Source: JAWKUK01 sp041398605
GTDB taxonomy: Bacteria > Planctomycetota > UBA1135 > GCA-002686595
Direction: 5' to 3'
Length of the DNA: 64,000 bases
Assembly (NCBI GenBank): GCA_041398605.1
Contig: JAWKUK010000017.1
Coordinates: 62,001-126,000 of the forward strand
A model generated the notes under the pieces. That model saw nothing but the letters and a program-made list of their open reading frames with translations, was not told where the DNA came from and searched no databases. This document shows positions 47,004-56,685 of this stretch, piece by piece. The stretch's first letter is position 1; each line of letters starts with the position of its first letter. The translations under genes were made by a program, and so were the position numbers.

Positions 47004-48113
47004 ATGCCTATGATCCCCCGCAACGCCCCCACCCACGCCAGCGCCCCGATGCTCGACCCGATCCTGGATCGCAGCGGCGACGGCGTCCGTGCGCGCGCAC
47101 CCCGCGCCCCGCGCGCGCCCCGCTCCAGCCTCGTTCGCGTCGCCGCGGCGCTCACCTGTGTCCTGCTGGCTGCGGCGTGTTCGTCGGACGGCAACGGGAA
47201 GCGGGAGATGACCAAAGAGGAGCAGCTCGGGCTCTACTTCGAGAACGCCCTCTGGTACCTGCAGATGGGCGACCTCGATCGCGCGCAGTTTCAGGCCGAG
47301 AAGGCCTTGGAGATCGACCCGAAGAACGATCGCTTCGAGCTGATCTACGCGCGCACCAACGTCATGCGCGGCACGACCGCGAGCATCAGCCTGGCGCTGC
47401 AGATCTTCGAAGCGCGCCCGGACCTCGAGGACTACCGCTGGCAGATGACGTACGGGGCGGCGCTCGAGCGCAAGGGCGTGCTGTTCGACGAGGCCGCGCG
47501 CGGCGTCCGCACCGGCGAGCGGGCAACGACCGCGTCGAACCGCGACGCGCGCGCCAAGGAGCTGCAGGAGGACGCGCTCGAGCTTTGGAGGGAAGCGCGC
47601 GCGCGCTTCGAGCGCTCCAACGAGCTCTTCACCGGCCAGACCGAGACGCTCAACGGGCTCGTGCGCACTTCGGCGCTGCTCGGCGACTTCCAAGCGAGCA
47701 TCGATTGGTCCACGGCGCTCGTCGAGAACATCCGCGAGTCGCAGTTTCTGTCGCGCTCGCAGCTTGAGGCGCCCGACATCTCGGCCGACCGCGAAGCGCA
47801 GCTGCGCGAGTCCTTGCGCAAGAACCGTGACTTCGAGGTGCAAGTGCGCTTGCACAAAGCGACGCTCCTGCGGCGCATCGGGAAGCCGGCGGACGCCGTG
47901 CGCGAGCTCGACGAGGTCATCGCCTTGGAGCCGGACATCGCGCAGACCCACTCGTTGCGCGGCCAGCTCTTGATGCAAACGGGCGAGTACGTCAAGGCGC
48001 GCGCCGCGCTCCAGCGCTTCCTCGACCTGACGGACCTGCCGTTCGATCACCCGGACGTGCGCAAGGCGTTCGACCTGCAGGACGAGTGCGAGCGCCACGA
48101 GCGCGCGCGCTGA
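47004..48113 (+). CDS. TPR-repeat lipoprotein
   Basis: With ATG 47004 it has 369 residues; GTG 46935 and ATG 47049 are alternatives. LLAAAC at residues 54-59 is a lipobox after an Arg-rich stretch, so the protein is probably lipid-anchored. TPR helices are seen in ALWYLQMGDLDRAQFQAEKA and VRLHKATLLRRIGKPADAVR. Role unknown; probably envelope scaffolding. It is close behind rqcH and may be co-transcribed. Confidence 0.75.
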   Translation: MPMIPRNAPTHASAPMLDPILDRSGDGVRARAPRAPRAPRSSLVRVAAALTCVLLAAACSSDGNGKREMTKEEQLGLYFENALWYLQMGDLDRAQFQAEKALEIDPKNDRFELIYARTNVMRGTTASISLALQIFEARPDLEDYRWQMTYGAALERKGVLFDEAARGVRTGERATTASNRDARAKELQEDALELWREARARFERSNELFTGQTETLNGLVRTSALLGDFQASIDWSTALVENIRESQFLSRSQLEAPDISADREAQLRESLRKNRDFEVQVRLHKATLLRRIGKPADAVRELDEVIALEPDIAQTHSLRGQLLMQTGEYVKARAALQRFLDLTDLPFDHPDVRKAFDLQDECERHERAR

Positions 48114-48262
48114 GCGGAAGGGCGCGCTGGGCCGAAGGGCACGCTGAGCCGAAGGGCGCGCTGAGCCGAAGGGCGCGCTGGGCCGAAGGGCGCGCTGGGC
48201 CGAAGGGCGCGCTGGGCCGAAGGGCGCACTGAGCCGAAGGGCGCACTGAGCGGAAGGACGTA
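48110..48262. repeat. Eight 18-bp tandem repeats after the TPR lipoprotein
   Basis: Units close to GGGCGCGCTGGGCCGAAG, period 18, run from just before the stop of the lipoprotein gene to about 48262. The last units are diverged. No protein-like frame on either strand apart from the monotonous repeat translation. Confidence 0.85.
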
Positions 48263-48352
48263 CTGTCGCCCAGGGTCGGGCGCCGCGACCCGCCCCCCAT
48301 GCGCGTCCGCCCCAAGCGGGGCGGGCGCGCGCGCTTTTGGCGCGATTCCCCC

Positions 48353-48405
48353 TTGACAGCGGCCACCGGCAGCCGCATGTTTATGCAGAGAAGCGCATAA
48401 ACATG
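48353..48405 (+). promoter_or_regulatory. argR promoter and palindromic (ARG-box-like) operator
   Basis: TTGACA (48353-48358) is a perfect -35. An 11-bp perfect inverted repeat CATGTTTATGC (48376-48386) / GCATAAACATG (48395-48405), spacer AGAGAAGC, begins at the -10 position and ends on the argR start codon. AT-rich palindromes with TGNAT/ATNCA halves over the promoter are how ArgR represses its own genes elsewhere. Arginine feedback on the whole argR-argA run is a sound inference. Confidence 0.65.
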
Positions 48406-48864
48406 CCGTCACCCACCCAGCACCGCCGCGCGCTCGTGCGCGAGCTGATCGCAAGCTACGACGTGCCCTCCCAGGGCGCGCTCGGCGAGCTGCTGGCGGC
48501 GCGGGGCATCGCGGCGGACCAGTCGACCCTGTCGCGCGACCTGCGCGAGATCGGCGTCGTAAAGACGGCGACCGGCTATGCACTGCCCGAGGCCCTCGGG
48601 CCTGTGATCGCGCCGCCGGACATCGCAGCCGCGGCCCGGCAGTGGCTCGTCGGGGCCACCCCGGCCCAGAACCTGGTCGTCCTGCGGACGCCGCCAGGGG
48701 GCGCGCAAGCGCTCGCGGTGGCCCTGGATGGCGCGCAGCACCCGGCGATCGTCGGCACCATCGCCGGCGACGACACGGTCCTCGTCGTATGCCCCGACGC
48801 GCGCACTGCGCGCGCGCTCGCCGGCGAGCTCACTGCCATCGACACCGAGGCCTCCGCCCGATGA
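48403..48864 (+). CDS. argR: Arginine repressor
   Basis: ATG 48403 gives 153 residues, family length. The winged-helix N-domain has RELIASYDVPSQGALGELLA and the recognition helix DQSTLSRDLREIGVVK. The C-domain has NLVVLRTPPGGAQALAVALD and GTIAGDDTVLVVC, whose GDD binds arginine and builds the hexamer. The start lies inside its presumed operator. Stop overlaps argC by ATGA. Confidence 0.95.
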   Translation: MPSPTQHRRALVRELIASYDVPSQGALGELLAARGIAADQSTLSRDLREIGVVKTATGYALPEALGPVIAPPDIAAAARQWLVGATPAQNLVVLRTPPGGAQALAVALDGAQHPAIVGTIAGDDTVLVVCPDARTARALAGELTAIDTEASAR

Positions 48865-49961
48865 CCCAGCCCTCGCCGGGCGCGGCGTCCACCGCCGCGC
48901 CCCACGCCCATTCCATGCCCGTTCGTTGCGTCGTCGTCGGCGCGACGGGTTACGTCGGCCGCGAGCTGACGCTGCTGCTCGAGCGCCACCCGGGCGTCGC
49001 GCTCGTCGGCGTGATGTCCGCCCGCCCGGGCGCAGTGCCGCCCCCGCCCGCGCACCCCGGCGAGCCGGCGATCCTCCCCTACGACGAGGCGCTCCTCGGC
49101 GCGGGCGACGCCGTGTTCCTGGCGACGCCGCACGGCACCAGCGGGCCGCTGGCGCTCGCCGCGCTCGCGGGGGGCGCGCGCGTGATCGACCTCTCGGCGG
49201 ACTTCCGTTTGCGCGATGCCGCGCAGTATCAGGCGGTGTATGGCGCGCCGCACGCGGCCCCGGAGCTGCTCGACGCCGCCGTCTACGCGCTCGTCGAGCA
49301 CGCGCGGCCCGCGCTGCGCGGCGCGCGCCTGGCGGCGTGCCCGGGCTGCTACCCCACCTCGGTGTTGCTGCCCAGCCTGCCGCTCGTCGCGCGCGGCGCC
49401 GTCGCCTCAGGGTCCGCCCTGATCGCGAACTCCGCCAGCGGCGTCTCGGGCGCGGGCAAGCAGCCGAACGAGACGACGCTCTACGGCAACGTCGAGGGCA
49501 ACTACCGCGCTTACGGCGTCGGCAAGCACCGCCACCAGCCCGAGATCCAGCAAGAGCTCGACCGCGCCGCCAGCGACGGCCGCGCGCCGACGCTCGTGTT
49601 TGTCCCCCACCTCTTGCCGACGTTCCGCGGGATCCTCTCGACGCTGTACGTCGAACCCGCGCGCGGCTGGGACGCTGACCGCATGCGCGCGGCCCTGGCC
49701 GAGGCCTACGCGGGCGAGGCGTGTGTGCACGTGCACGCGGCGGGCGAGCAGCCTGGGATCGCGGACGTCGCGCGGTCAAACCGCTGCCACATCGCCGTGG
49801 CGGACGGCGGGGCGCGCGTCGTGATCACGTCCGCGATCGACAACCTCGTGAAGGGCGCCGCTGGCCAGGGCGTGCAGGCGATGAACTGCATGTTCGGGCT
49901 GCCGGAGACCCTCGGCCTCGGCGCCGCGCCGACCAGCGCGCCGCAAGGAGGCCACGCGTGA
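48861..49961 (+). CDS. argC: N-acetyl-gamma-glutamyl-phosphate reductase
   Basis: 366 residues. NADP site VVVGATGYVGRELTLLLERH, active-site Cys in AACPGCYPTSVLLP, and HRHQPEIQQEL with the catalytic His. It reduces N-acetylglutamyl phosphate to the semialdehyde. It overlaps argR and argB by 4 bases each. The first 20 residues are an Ala-rich extension; ATG 48915 is a possible shorter start. Confidence 0.96.
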   Translation: MTQPSPGAASTAAPHAHSMPVRCVVVGATGYVGRELTLLLERHPGVALVGVMSARPGAVPPPPAHPGEPAILPYDEALLGAGDAVFLATPHGTSGPLALAALAGGARVIDLSADFRLRDAAQYQAVYGAPHAAPELLDAAVYALVEHARPALRGARLAACPGCYPTSVLLPSLPLVARGAVASGSALIANSASGVSGAGKQPNETTLYGNVEGNYRAYGVGKHRHQPEIQQELDRAASDGRAPTLVFVPHLLPTFRGILSTLYVEPARGWDADRMRAALAEAYAGEACVHVHAAGEQPGIADVARSNRCHIAVADGGARVVITSAIDNLVKGAAGQGVQAMNCMFGLPETLGLGAAPTSAPQGGHA

Positions 49962-50776
49962 CCCACCGCGAGCGCATCCTCGTGAAGATCGGCGGCGCCG
50001 CCCTCGAGGAGGCCGGCCCGCGCGCCGCGTTCGCCAAGGCCGTCGCGGCGGCGCGCGCGGACGGCGCCGCGGTCGTGGTCGTCCACGGCGGCGGCAACCA
50101 AGTCGGGCGCCTCTCGACACGGCTGGGGCTCGAGACGAAGCGCGTCGCGGGCCTGCGCGTCACCGACGCGGCGACGGCCGAGGTCGTGCTGCAGGTGCTC
50201 GGCGGCGAGGTCTCGCGCAAGCTGACCGCCGCGCTGGTTGCAGCGGGCGTGCCGGCGCTCGGCCTCACCGGCGCGGACGCGGGCCTCTACCAGGCCCAGC
50301 GCCTGCAGCACGCCGAGGCGGACCTGGGCTACGTCGGCGAGGTCACCGCGGTCGATGCGAGCGTGCTGGAGCGCCTCGTCGACGCGGGCTTCGTGCCCGT
50401 CGTCGCGTCCGTCGCGCCTGATTCGGGCGCGCCGGACGATGATCGTTTCCTGAACATCAACGCCGACCACGCCGTCGCGCCGCTCGCCGCGGCGTTTGGC
50501 GCGGACATCGTGCTGTTCCTGTCCGACGTGCCCGGCGTCCTCGACGCGACGCGCGCGCGCATCGGCGCGCTCACCCCTGCCAGCTGCCGCGCCCTGACGT
50601 CCGCCGGCGTCATCTCGGGCGGCATGCTGCCGAAGGTCGACGCGGCGCTCGCCGCGGCGGCCGCTAACCCCAGCGCGCTCGTCAAGATCGCGCTCGCCGA
50701 CGGCGAGGACGCGGTGCGCGCGGCGCTCCACCCTGACGTCGGCACCCGCTTCCTGCCGGAGGTGCACCATGCCTGA
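49958..50776 (+). CDS. argB: Acetylglutamate kinase
   Basis: 272 residues from GTG 49958, with AAGGAGG upstream. Amino-acid-kinase motifs: ILVKIGGAALEEAG, VVVVHGGGNQVGRLSTRLGL, and FLNINADHAVAPLAAAFGAD. It phosphorylates N-acetylglutamate. It lacks a long N-terminal helix, the feature tied to arginine feedback in hexameric forms, so inhibition by arginine is doubtful. Confidence 0.95.
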   Translation: MTHRERILVKIGGAALEEAGPRAAFAKAVAAARADGAAVVVVHGGGNQVGRLSTRLGLETKRVAGLRVTDAATAEVVLQVLGGEVSRKLTAALVAAGVPALGLTGADAGLYQAQRLQHAEADLGYVGEVTAVDASVLERLVDAGFVPVVASVAPDSGAPDDDRFLNINADHAVAPLAAAFGADIVLFLSDVPGVLDATRARIGALTPASCRALTSAGVISGGMLPKVDAALAAAAANPSALVKIALADGEDAVRAALHPDVGTRFLPEVHHA

Positions 50777-52013
50777 GCTCGAGACCCCCCCCACTGAGGC
50801 TACGCCCGTGACGACCCCCGCCGCCCCGGCGCTGCCGACCATCGGCAACGCGGGCTTCTTCCCGACGTACAAGCGCGCGTTGCCCGTGTTCGTGCGCGGC
50901 AGCGGCGCGTGGCTCACGGACGAGAACGGGCGCAAGTGGCTCGACCTCATGTCCGGCATCGGCTGCACGGCGCTCGGGCACGCGCACCCGCGGCTCGTGG
51001 CAGCGCTGTCCGAGCAGCTCGCGACGCTGACGCACACATCGAACCTGTTCCGCCACAAGGAGGGCGAGACGCTCGCCCTGCGCCTGACGGCGCTGGCGGG
51101 CATGGACACGGTGTTCCTGTCGAACTCGGGCACCGAGGCCAACGAGTGCGCGCTGAAGCTCGCGCGCAAGTACCAGCGCACTGTGAGCGATGCCACCGGC
51201 GCCGCGCCGCGGACGCACTTCGTCGCGCTCGAGCACGGCTTCCACGGGCGCACGATGGGCAGCGTCTCGATCACGGCGAACCCGGCGTACCGCGAGCCCT
51301 TCGCGCCGACGCTGGAGATGCAGCTCGTGACGCCCGATGACATCGCGGGGCTCGAGGCGGCGCTCGCGGCGCGGCCCGCAGCCCTCGTGCTGGAGCCGAT
51401 CCAAGGTGAGGGCGGCGTGCGTCCGCTGTCCGACGACTATCTGCGCGCTGCGCGCCGGCTGTGCGACGCGACCGACACCGTCCTCGTCCACGACGAGATC
51501 CAATGCGGGCTCGGGCGCACGGGCACGTTCCTGGCCGCTGACGCCGTGGGCGTGAAGCCCGACGTCGTCACGCTCGCGAAGCCGATCGCCGCGGGCATCC
51601 CGATGGGCGCGACGCTCGCGCGCGGCAAGTTCGCCGCCGTCCTGCAGCCGGGCAACCACGGCACGACGTTCGGCGGCAACCCGTTCGCCTGCCGCGCCGC
51701 GCACGTCGTGCTCGACGAGCTCGAAGGCGGACTTTCCGTGAATATCGCCGAGCGCGGCGCGCAATTGGCGGCCGGCCTCGACGCGCTCGCTGCGAAGCAC
51801 GCGTCGGTCTCGCTGCGCCGCGGGCGCGGGCTCATGCAAGGGCTCGTCGTGCCGGGCAAGGCCGCCGCCGTCCAAGCGGCCCTCTTCGACGCCGGGGTCA
51901 TCATCACGACCGCAGCCTGTGACACGCTCCGCTTCTTGCCGCCGTTCGTCGTGACCGCCGACGACGTGGCCTTCGGCCTCGAGCAGCTCGACGCCGTCCT
52001 CTCCCAGCACTGA
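50769..52013 (+). CDS. argD: Acetylornithine aminotransferase
   Basis: 414 residues, overlapping argB by 8 bases. Class III PLP aminotransferase: FLSNSGTEANECALKLARKY, LVHDEIQCGLGRTGTFLA, and the PLP lysine in TLAKPIAAGIPMGA. It converts N-acetylglutamate semialdehyde to N-acetylornithine and may also serve lysine synthesis. Confidence 0.95.
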   Translation: MPELETPPTEATPVTTPAAPALPTIGNAGFFPTYKRALPVFVRGSGAWLTDENGRKWLDLMSGIGCTALGHAHPRLVAALSEQLATLTHTSNLFRHKEGETLALRLTALAGMDTVFLSNSGTEANECALKLARKYQRTVSDATGAAPRTHFVALEHGFHGRTMGSVSITANPAYREPFAPTLEMQLVTPDDIAGLEAALAARPAALVLEPIQGEGGVRPLSDDYLRAARRLCDATDTVLVHDEIQCGLGRTGTFLAADAVGVKPDVVTLAKPIAAGIPMGATLARGKFAAVLQPGNHGTTFGGNPFACRAAHVVLDELEGGLSVNIAERGAQLAAGLDALAAKHASVSLRRGRGLMQGLVVPGKAAAVQAALFDAGVIITTAACDTLRFLPPFVVTADDVAFGLEQLDAVLSQH

Positions 52014-52041
52014 TCCCCTCGTTCGCACCCCCACCACCACG

Positions 52042-53039
<998 letters not shown>

Positions 53040-53043
<4 letters not shown>

Positions 53044-54329
53044 GCCAGCCCCACACGAAGCGCGGGCTCGAGCAGCTCGAAGGGCACGGCCGCAAGGTCG
53101 TCCTGGCCTACTCCGGTGGCCTCGACACGTCGATCATCGTGCCGTGGCTGAAGGAGCGCGGCTGGGAGGTGCACTGCGTCGCGGGCGACGTCGGGCAGGG
53201 CGCGGACGAGCTCCGCGGCCTTGAGGACAAAGCCGCAGCGTGCGGCGCGGCGTCGTGCAAGGTCGTCGACCTGCGCCGGCCGTTTGTCGAGGAGTTTGTG
53301 TGGCCGACGCTGCGCGCGCTCGCCGTGTATGAGGGGCGCTACCTCCTGGGCACCAGCTTCGCGCGGCCGATCCTCGCCCGCGCGCAGGTCGAATACGCGC
53401 GCGAGGTCGGCGCCAACGCGGTCGCGCACGGCTGCACAGGCAAGGGCAACGACCAGGTCCGCTTCGAGCTCGGGTACCGCGCGTTTGCGCCGGACCTCGA
53501 GGTCGTCGCGCCCTGGCGCTATTGGGACATCAGCTCGCGCGAGGACGCGATCGACTACGCGGCCGCGCACAAGATCCCGATCACGGCGAGCCGCACGAAG
53601 ATCTACAGCCGCGACCGGAACCTGTGGCACATCAGCCACGAGGGCGGCGCGATCGAGGACCCGCGCAACCCGCCCCCGGACGACGCGTGGATGTTGACCG
53701 TCGATCCTGCTAAGGCGCCGGACGCGCCGCGCGACGTGCGCGTCGGGTTCGAGGCCGGCTTGCCGGTGTCCGTCGACGGCGAGCGCCTCGGCGGGGTCGC
53801 CCTCGTCGAGCGCTTGAATGAGCTCGGCGGCGCCCACGGCGTCGGGCGCGTCGACATCATCGAGAACCGCCTCGTCGGGATGAAGTCGCGCGGGCTCTAC
53901 GAGACGCCGGGCGGCACGATCCTCTATGAGGCGCTGCGCACCCTGCGCAGCGTGTGCGTCGAGCGCGACACGCTCGACCTGTGCGAGCGCCTCGCGCCCG
54001 AGTTCGCGCGCGTTGTGTACTACGGCCAGTGGTTCCACCCGAAGCGCGAGGCGCTGGACGCCCTCTTCGCCGAGGCGATGAAACACTGCACCGGCGAAGT
54101 CACCGTGCGCCTCTTCAAGGGCACGGCGACGTCGCGGTCGGTCACGAGCCCGTACTCGCTCTACAGCGAAGCGCTCGCGAGCTTCACGATGGGCGCCGGC
54201 TACGAGCCGGCGGACAGCGAGGGCTTCGTGCGCCTCTTCGGGCTCCCGGGAACGGTCGCGCGTCAGGTCGAGCGCAAGCACAGCGGCGCGACCGCCGAGC
54301 CCGCCGTCCGGGAAGGCCAGCACGCATGA
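53040..54329 (+). CDS. argG: Argininosuccinate synthase
   Basis: 429 residues from GTG. ATP-pyrophosphatase loop AYSGGLDTSIIVPWL, GCTGKGNDQVRFELGY and SREDAIDYAAAHKIPI with RNLWHISHEGG are diagnostic. It joins citrulline and aspartate with ATP. Overlaps argF and argH by 4 bases each. Confidence 0.97.
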
Positions 54330-55789
54330 ACCAGGGCGCTGACTCCAAATCCGGCGCGCAGGCAGCGGCCGGCGCGCCCCAAGCGACCGCGGCGAGCGCG
54401 CAGCCGCGCCTCTGGGGCGGCCGCCAGGGCGGCAGCCTCGACCCCGCGTTCGAGGCGTTCAACCGCAGCCTGCCGTTCGACCTGCGCCTCGTGTTCGAGG
54501 ACCTCGCGGGGTCCGCGGCCTGGGCCCGGGCGCTCGGGCGCGCGGGGGTCTTGTCCGCGGAGGAAGTGACGGCGCTCGAAGCAGCGCTGACGACGCTCGG
54601 GGACGACGTGCGCCGCGACCCGTCGTTGCTGTCGCGTTCGTCCGCCGAGGATGTGCACGCATTTGTCGAGGACACCCTGCGCGAGCGCGTGGGCGACCTC
54701 GCCAAGAAGCTGCACACGGGGCGCTCGCGCAACGACCAAGTCGCGACGGACCTGAAGCTGCACCTCAAGGGGCAGATCATCCGCATCGGCGGGGACCTGG
54801 GCGAGCTCATGCGCGCCCTCGTCGCGCTGGCCGAGGCGACCGCCGCGCTGCCTCTGCCGGGGTACACCCACCTGCAGCGCGCACAGCCCGTGACGGCTGG
54901 GCACCACGCGTTGGCGTACGTCGAGATGCTCGCGCGGGACGCGACGCGGCTCGCGGACGCGTCGCGGCGGATGGACACCTCGCCGCTCGGCAGCGGCGCC
55001 CTGGCGGGCACCGCGTGGCCGGTGGACCGCGAGGCGCTCGCGGCGGATATGGGCTTCGCCGGCGGGCCGACGCGCAACAGCCTCGACGCGGTCAGCGACC
55101 GCGACCACGCCTTCGAGGTCGTCTTCGCGTGCTCGACGATCATGGTGCACCTCTCGCGCCTCGCCGAAGACTGGATCTTCTTCGCGACGCAAGAGGCGGG
55201 CTTCCTGCGGCTCGGGGACGACGTGTGCACGGGCTCGAGCCTGATGCCGCAGAAGCGCAACCCGGACGCGCTCGAGCTCGTACGCGGCAAGTGCGCGCGA
55301 GTGATCGGCGACCTGACGACGCTGCTGACGTTGGCCAAAGGCCTGCCGCTGGCGTACGACAAGGACCTGCAAGAGGACAAAGAGGCCCTGTTCGACGCGC
55401 TCGACACGACGTCCGCGTGCTTGCGTGTGACGGCGGCGTGTGTGCGCTCGGCGCGCTACAACGAGGACCGGTGCCGCGCGGCGGTCCAGGGCGGCTTCCT
55501 TGACGCGACGGACCTGGCGGACCTCTTGGTGCGCGCAGGCGTGACGTTCCGGGACGCGCACCATCGCGTCGGGAGCGCCGTCCGGCTCGCCGAGGAGCTC
55601 GGCTGTGAGCTGCCCGCGTTGCCGCTCGCGAAGCGACGTGAGCTCTTCCCGGAGCTCGCCGGCGACCTCGCGGCGGACCTCTCGGTCGAGGCCATGCTGG
55701 GCCGCCGCGCGTGCACGGGCGGCACCGCCCCTGACCGCGTGCGCGCCGAAGTGGCGCGCTGGAACTCCCTGTTCACCTCGACCACGTGA
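54326..55789 (+). CDS. argH: Argininosuccinate lyase
   Basis: 487 residues from ATG 54326. It has LWGGRQGGSLDPAFEAFNRS, HTGRSRNDQVATDLKLHLK, LPGYTHLQRAQPVT and the fumarase-superfamily signature GSSLMPQKRNPD. It splits argininosuccinate into arginine and fumarate. It overlaps argG upstream and argA downstream. Confidence 0.97.
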   Translation: MNQGADSKSGAQAAAGAPQATAASAQPRLWGGRQGGSLDPAFEAFNRSLPFDLRLVFEDLAGSAAWARALGRAGVLSAEEVTALEAALTTLGDDVRRDPSLLSRSSAEDVHAFVEDTLRERVGDLAKKLHTGRSRNDQVATDLKLHLKGQIIRIGGDLGELMRALVALAEATAALPLPGYTHLQRAQPVTAGHHALAYVEMLARDATRLADASRRMDTSPLGSGALAGTAWPVDREALAADMGFAGGPTRNSLDAVSDRDHAFEVVFACSTIMVHLSRLAEDWIFFATQEAGFLRLGDDVCTGSSLMPQKRNPDALELVRGKCARVIGDLTTLLTLAKGLPLAYDKDLQEDKEALFDALDTTSACLRVTAACVRSARYNEDRCRAAVQGGFLDATDLADLLVRAGVTFRDAHHRVGSAVRLAEELGCELPALPLAKRRELFPELAGDLAADLSVEAMLGRRACTGGTAPDRVRAEVARWNSLFTSTT

Positions 55790-56373
55790 CGGGCGCCCGC
55801 AGCGCGCTCGAGACCGGGCCCACTGGCTTGGACCAAACCCTCGCAATCACCCTCCGCCACGCCCGCGTCGATGACGTCGGCGACATGCTCGACCTGATCA
55901 ACGGCCTCGCGACGGACGGCGTCATGCTGCCTCGCTCGCCGGCGTCGATCGTCGAGAACCTGCGCGACTTCGTCGTCGCCACCGTCGGCGACACGTTCGT
56001 CGGCTGCGGCGCGCTCGCGATCATCTGGACGGACCTCGCCGAGATCCGCTCGATCGCGATCGCGCCGGAGTACCGCCAGCACGGCATCGGCCGTGCGATC
56101 GCGGACAAGCTGCTCGAGACCGCCGACGAGCTCGGGATCGCCCGTGTCATGGCGTTCACGTACGTCGTCGGCTTCTTCGAGCGGCTCGGTTTCCAAGTCG
56201 TCGAGCACTCCCACCTGCCGCACAAGGTGTTCAACGACTGCTTGAACTGCCCGAAGTTCCACAAGTGCGACGAGATCGCAGTCCTGAAGGAGCTGCGCCC
56301 GATCGAGGGCGAGCCCGCACGCGGCCCATTGAGCCTGCCGATGCCTGGGCACGGGATGCCGAAGCGCCGCTAG
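55786..56373 (+). CDS. argA: N-acetylglutamate synthase, short GNAT (ArgA-type)
   Basis: 195 residues from GTG 55786 (overlaps argH by GTGA). The GNAT fold has EIRSIAIAPEYRQHGIGRAI for acetyl-CoA binding. DGVMLPRSPASIVENLRDFV, FFERLGFQVVEHSHLPHKVF and the Cys cluster CLNCPKFHKCDEIAV are the pattern of short ArgA enzymes that are sometimes fused to ArgH. It acetylates glutamate, the first step. Its TAG stop is formed by the first bases of palindromic element B. Confidence 0.85.
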   Translation: MTGARSALETGPTGLDQTLAITLRHARVDDVGDMLDLINGLATDGVMLPRSPASIVENLRDFVVATVGDTFVGCGALAIIWTDLAEIRSIAIAPEYRQHGIGRAIADKLLETADELGIARVMAFTYVVGFFERLGFQVVEHSHLPHKVFNDCLNCPKFHKCDEIAVLKELRPIEGEPARGPLSLPMPGHGMPKRR

Positions 56374-56538
56374 GAGTCTGCGCCACAGAACGCGGTTCGC
56401 AGCGTAGTGCTCCCGTGCGTTGGAGCAAGGCGCAGCAAGTTCCTCATAGCTTGATGCTATTTGGGACCTTGCTGCAACGCGGCTCCGGCGCGCGGGAGCG
56501 CCGCGATGCGAATCGCGCTCTGTGGCGCAGGCTCCTAG
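56370..56538. repeat. 169-bp palindromic repeat element, copy B (inverted relative to A)
   Basis: Begins CTAGGAGTCTGCGCC and ends GGCGCAGGCTCCTAG. It is the reverse complement of copy A with about 6 differences and no gaps. Its first four bases provide the argA stop codon. Confidence 0.88.
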
Positions 56539-56579
56539 GGCCGGGATCGAGCGAGCGCGCCGAAGTCAACGAGAGGCAA

Positions 56580-56616
56580 ACAAGCAGGGCCCGAGCGTCG
56601 CTCGGGCCCTGCTTGT
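56580..56616. terminator. 17-bp perfect hairpin, bidirectional terminator
   Basis: ACAAGCAGGGCCCGAGC-GTC-GCTCGGGCCCTGCTTGT (arms 56580-56596 and 56600-56616). On the minus strand it is followed by TTG-rich sequence. It lies between convergent argA and the secreted gene at 56686 and would end both. Two further small hairpins (GTGCCCC/GGGGCAC and GGCACCG/CGGTGCC) lie between it and the stop at 56686. Confidence 0.75.
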
Positions 56617-56685
56617 CTCGAGCCGCCTGTGCCCCGAGTCAGACGTGCGGGGCACTTGGCACCGCGCTCGGTGCCGGGAACCGGA

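Noticed and set aside
48110..48262. Minus-strand coding sequence through the 18-bp repeats
   Set aside because: The translation is only a monotonous Pro/Ala/Arg/Ser repeat without a start signal; better read as a non-coding tandem array.
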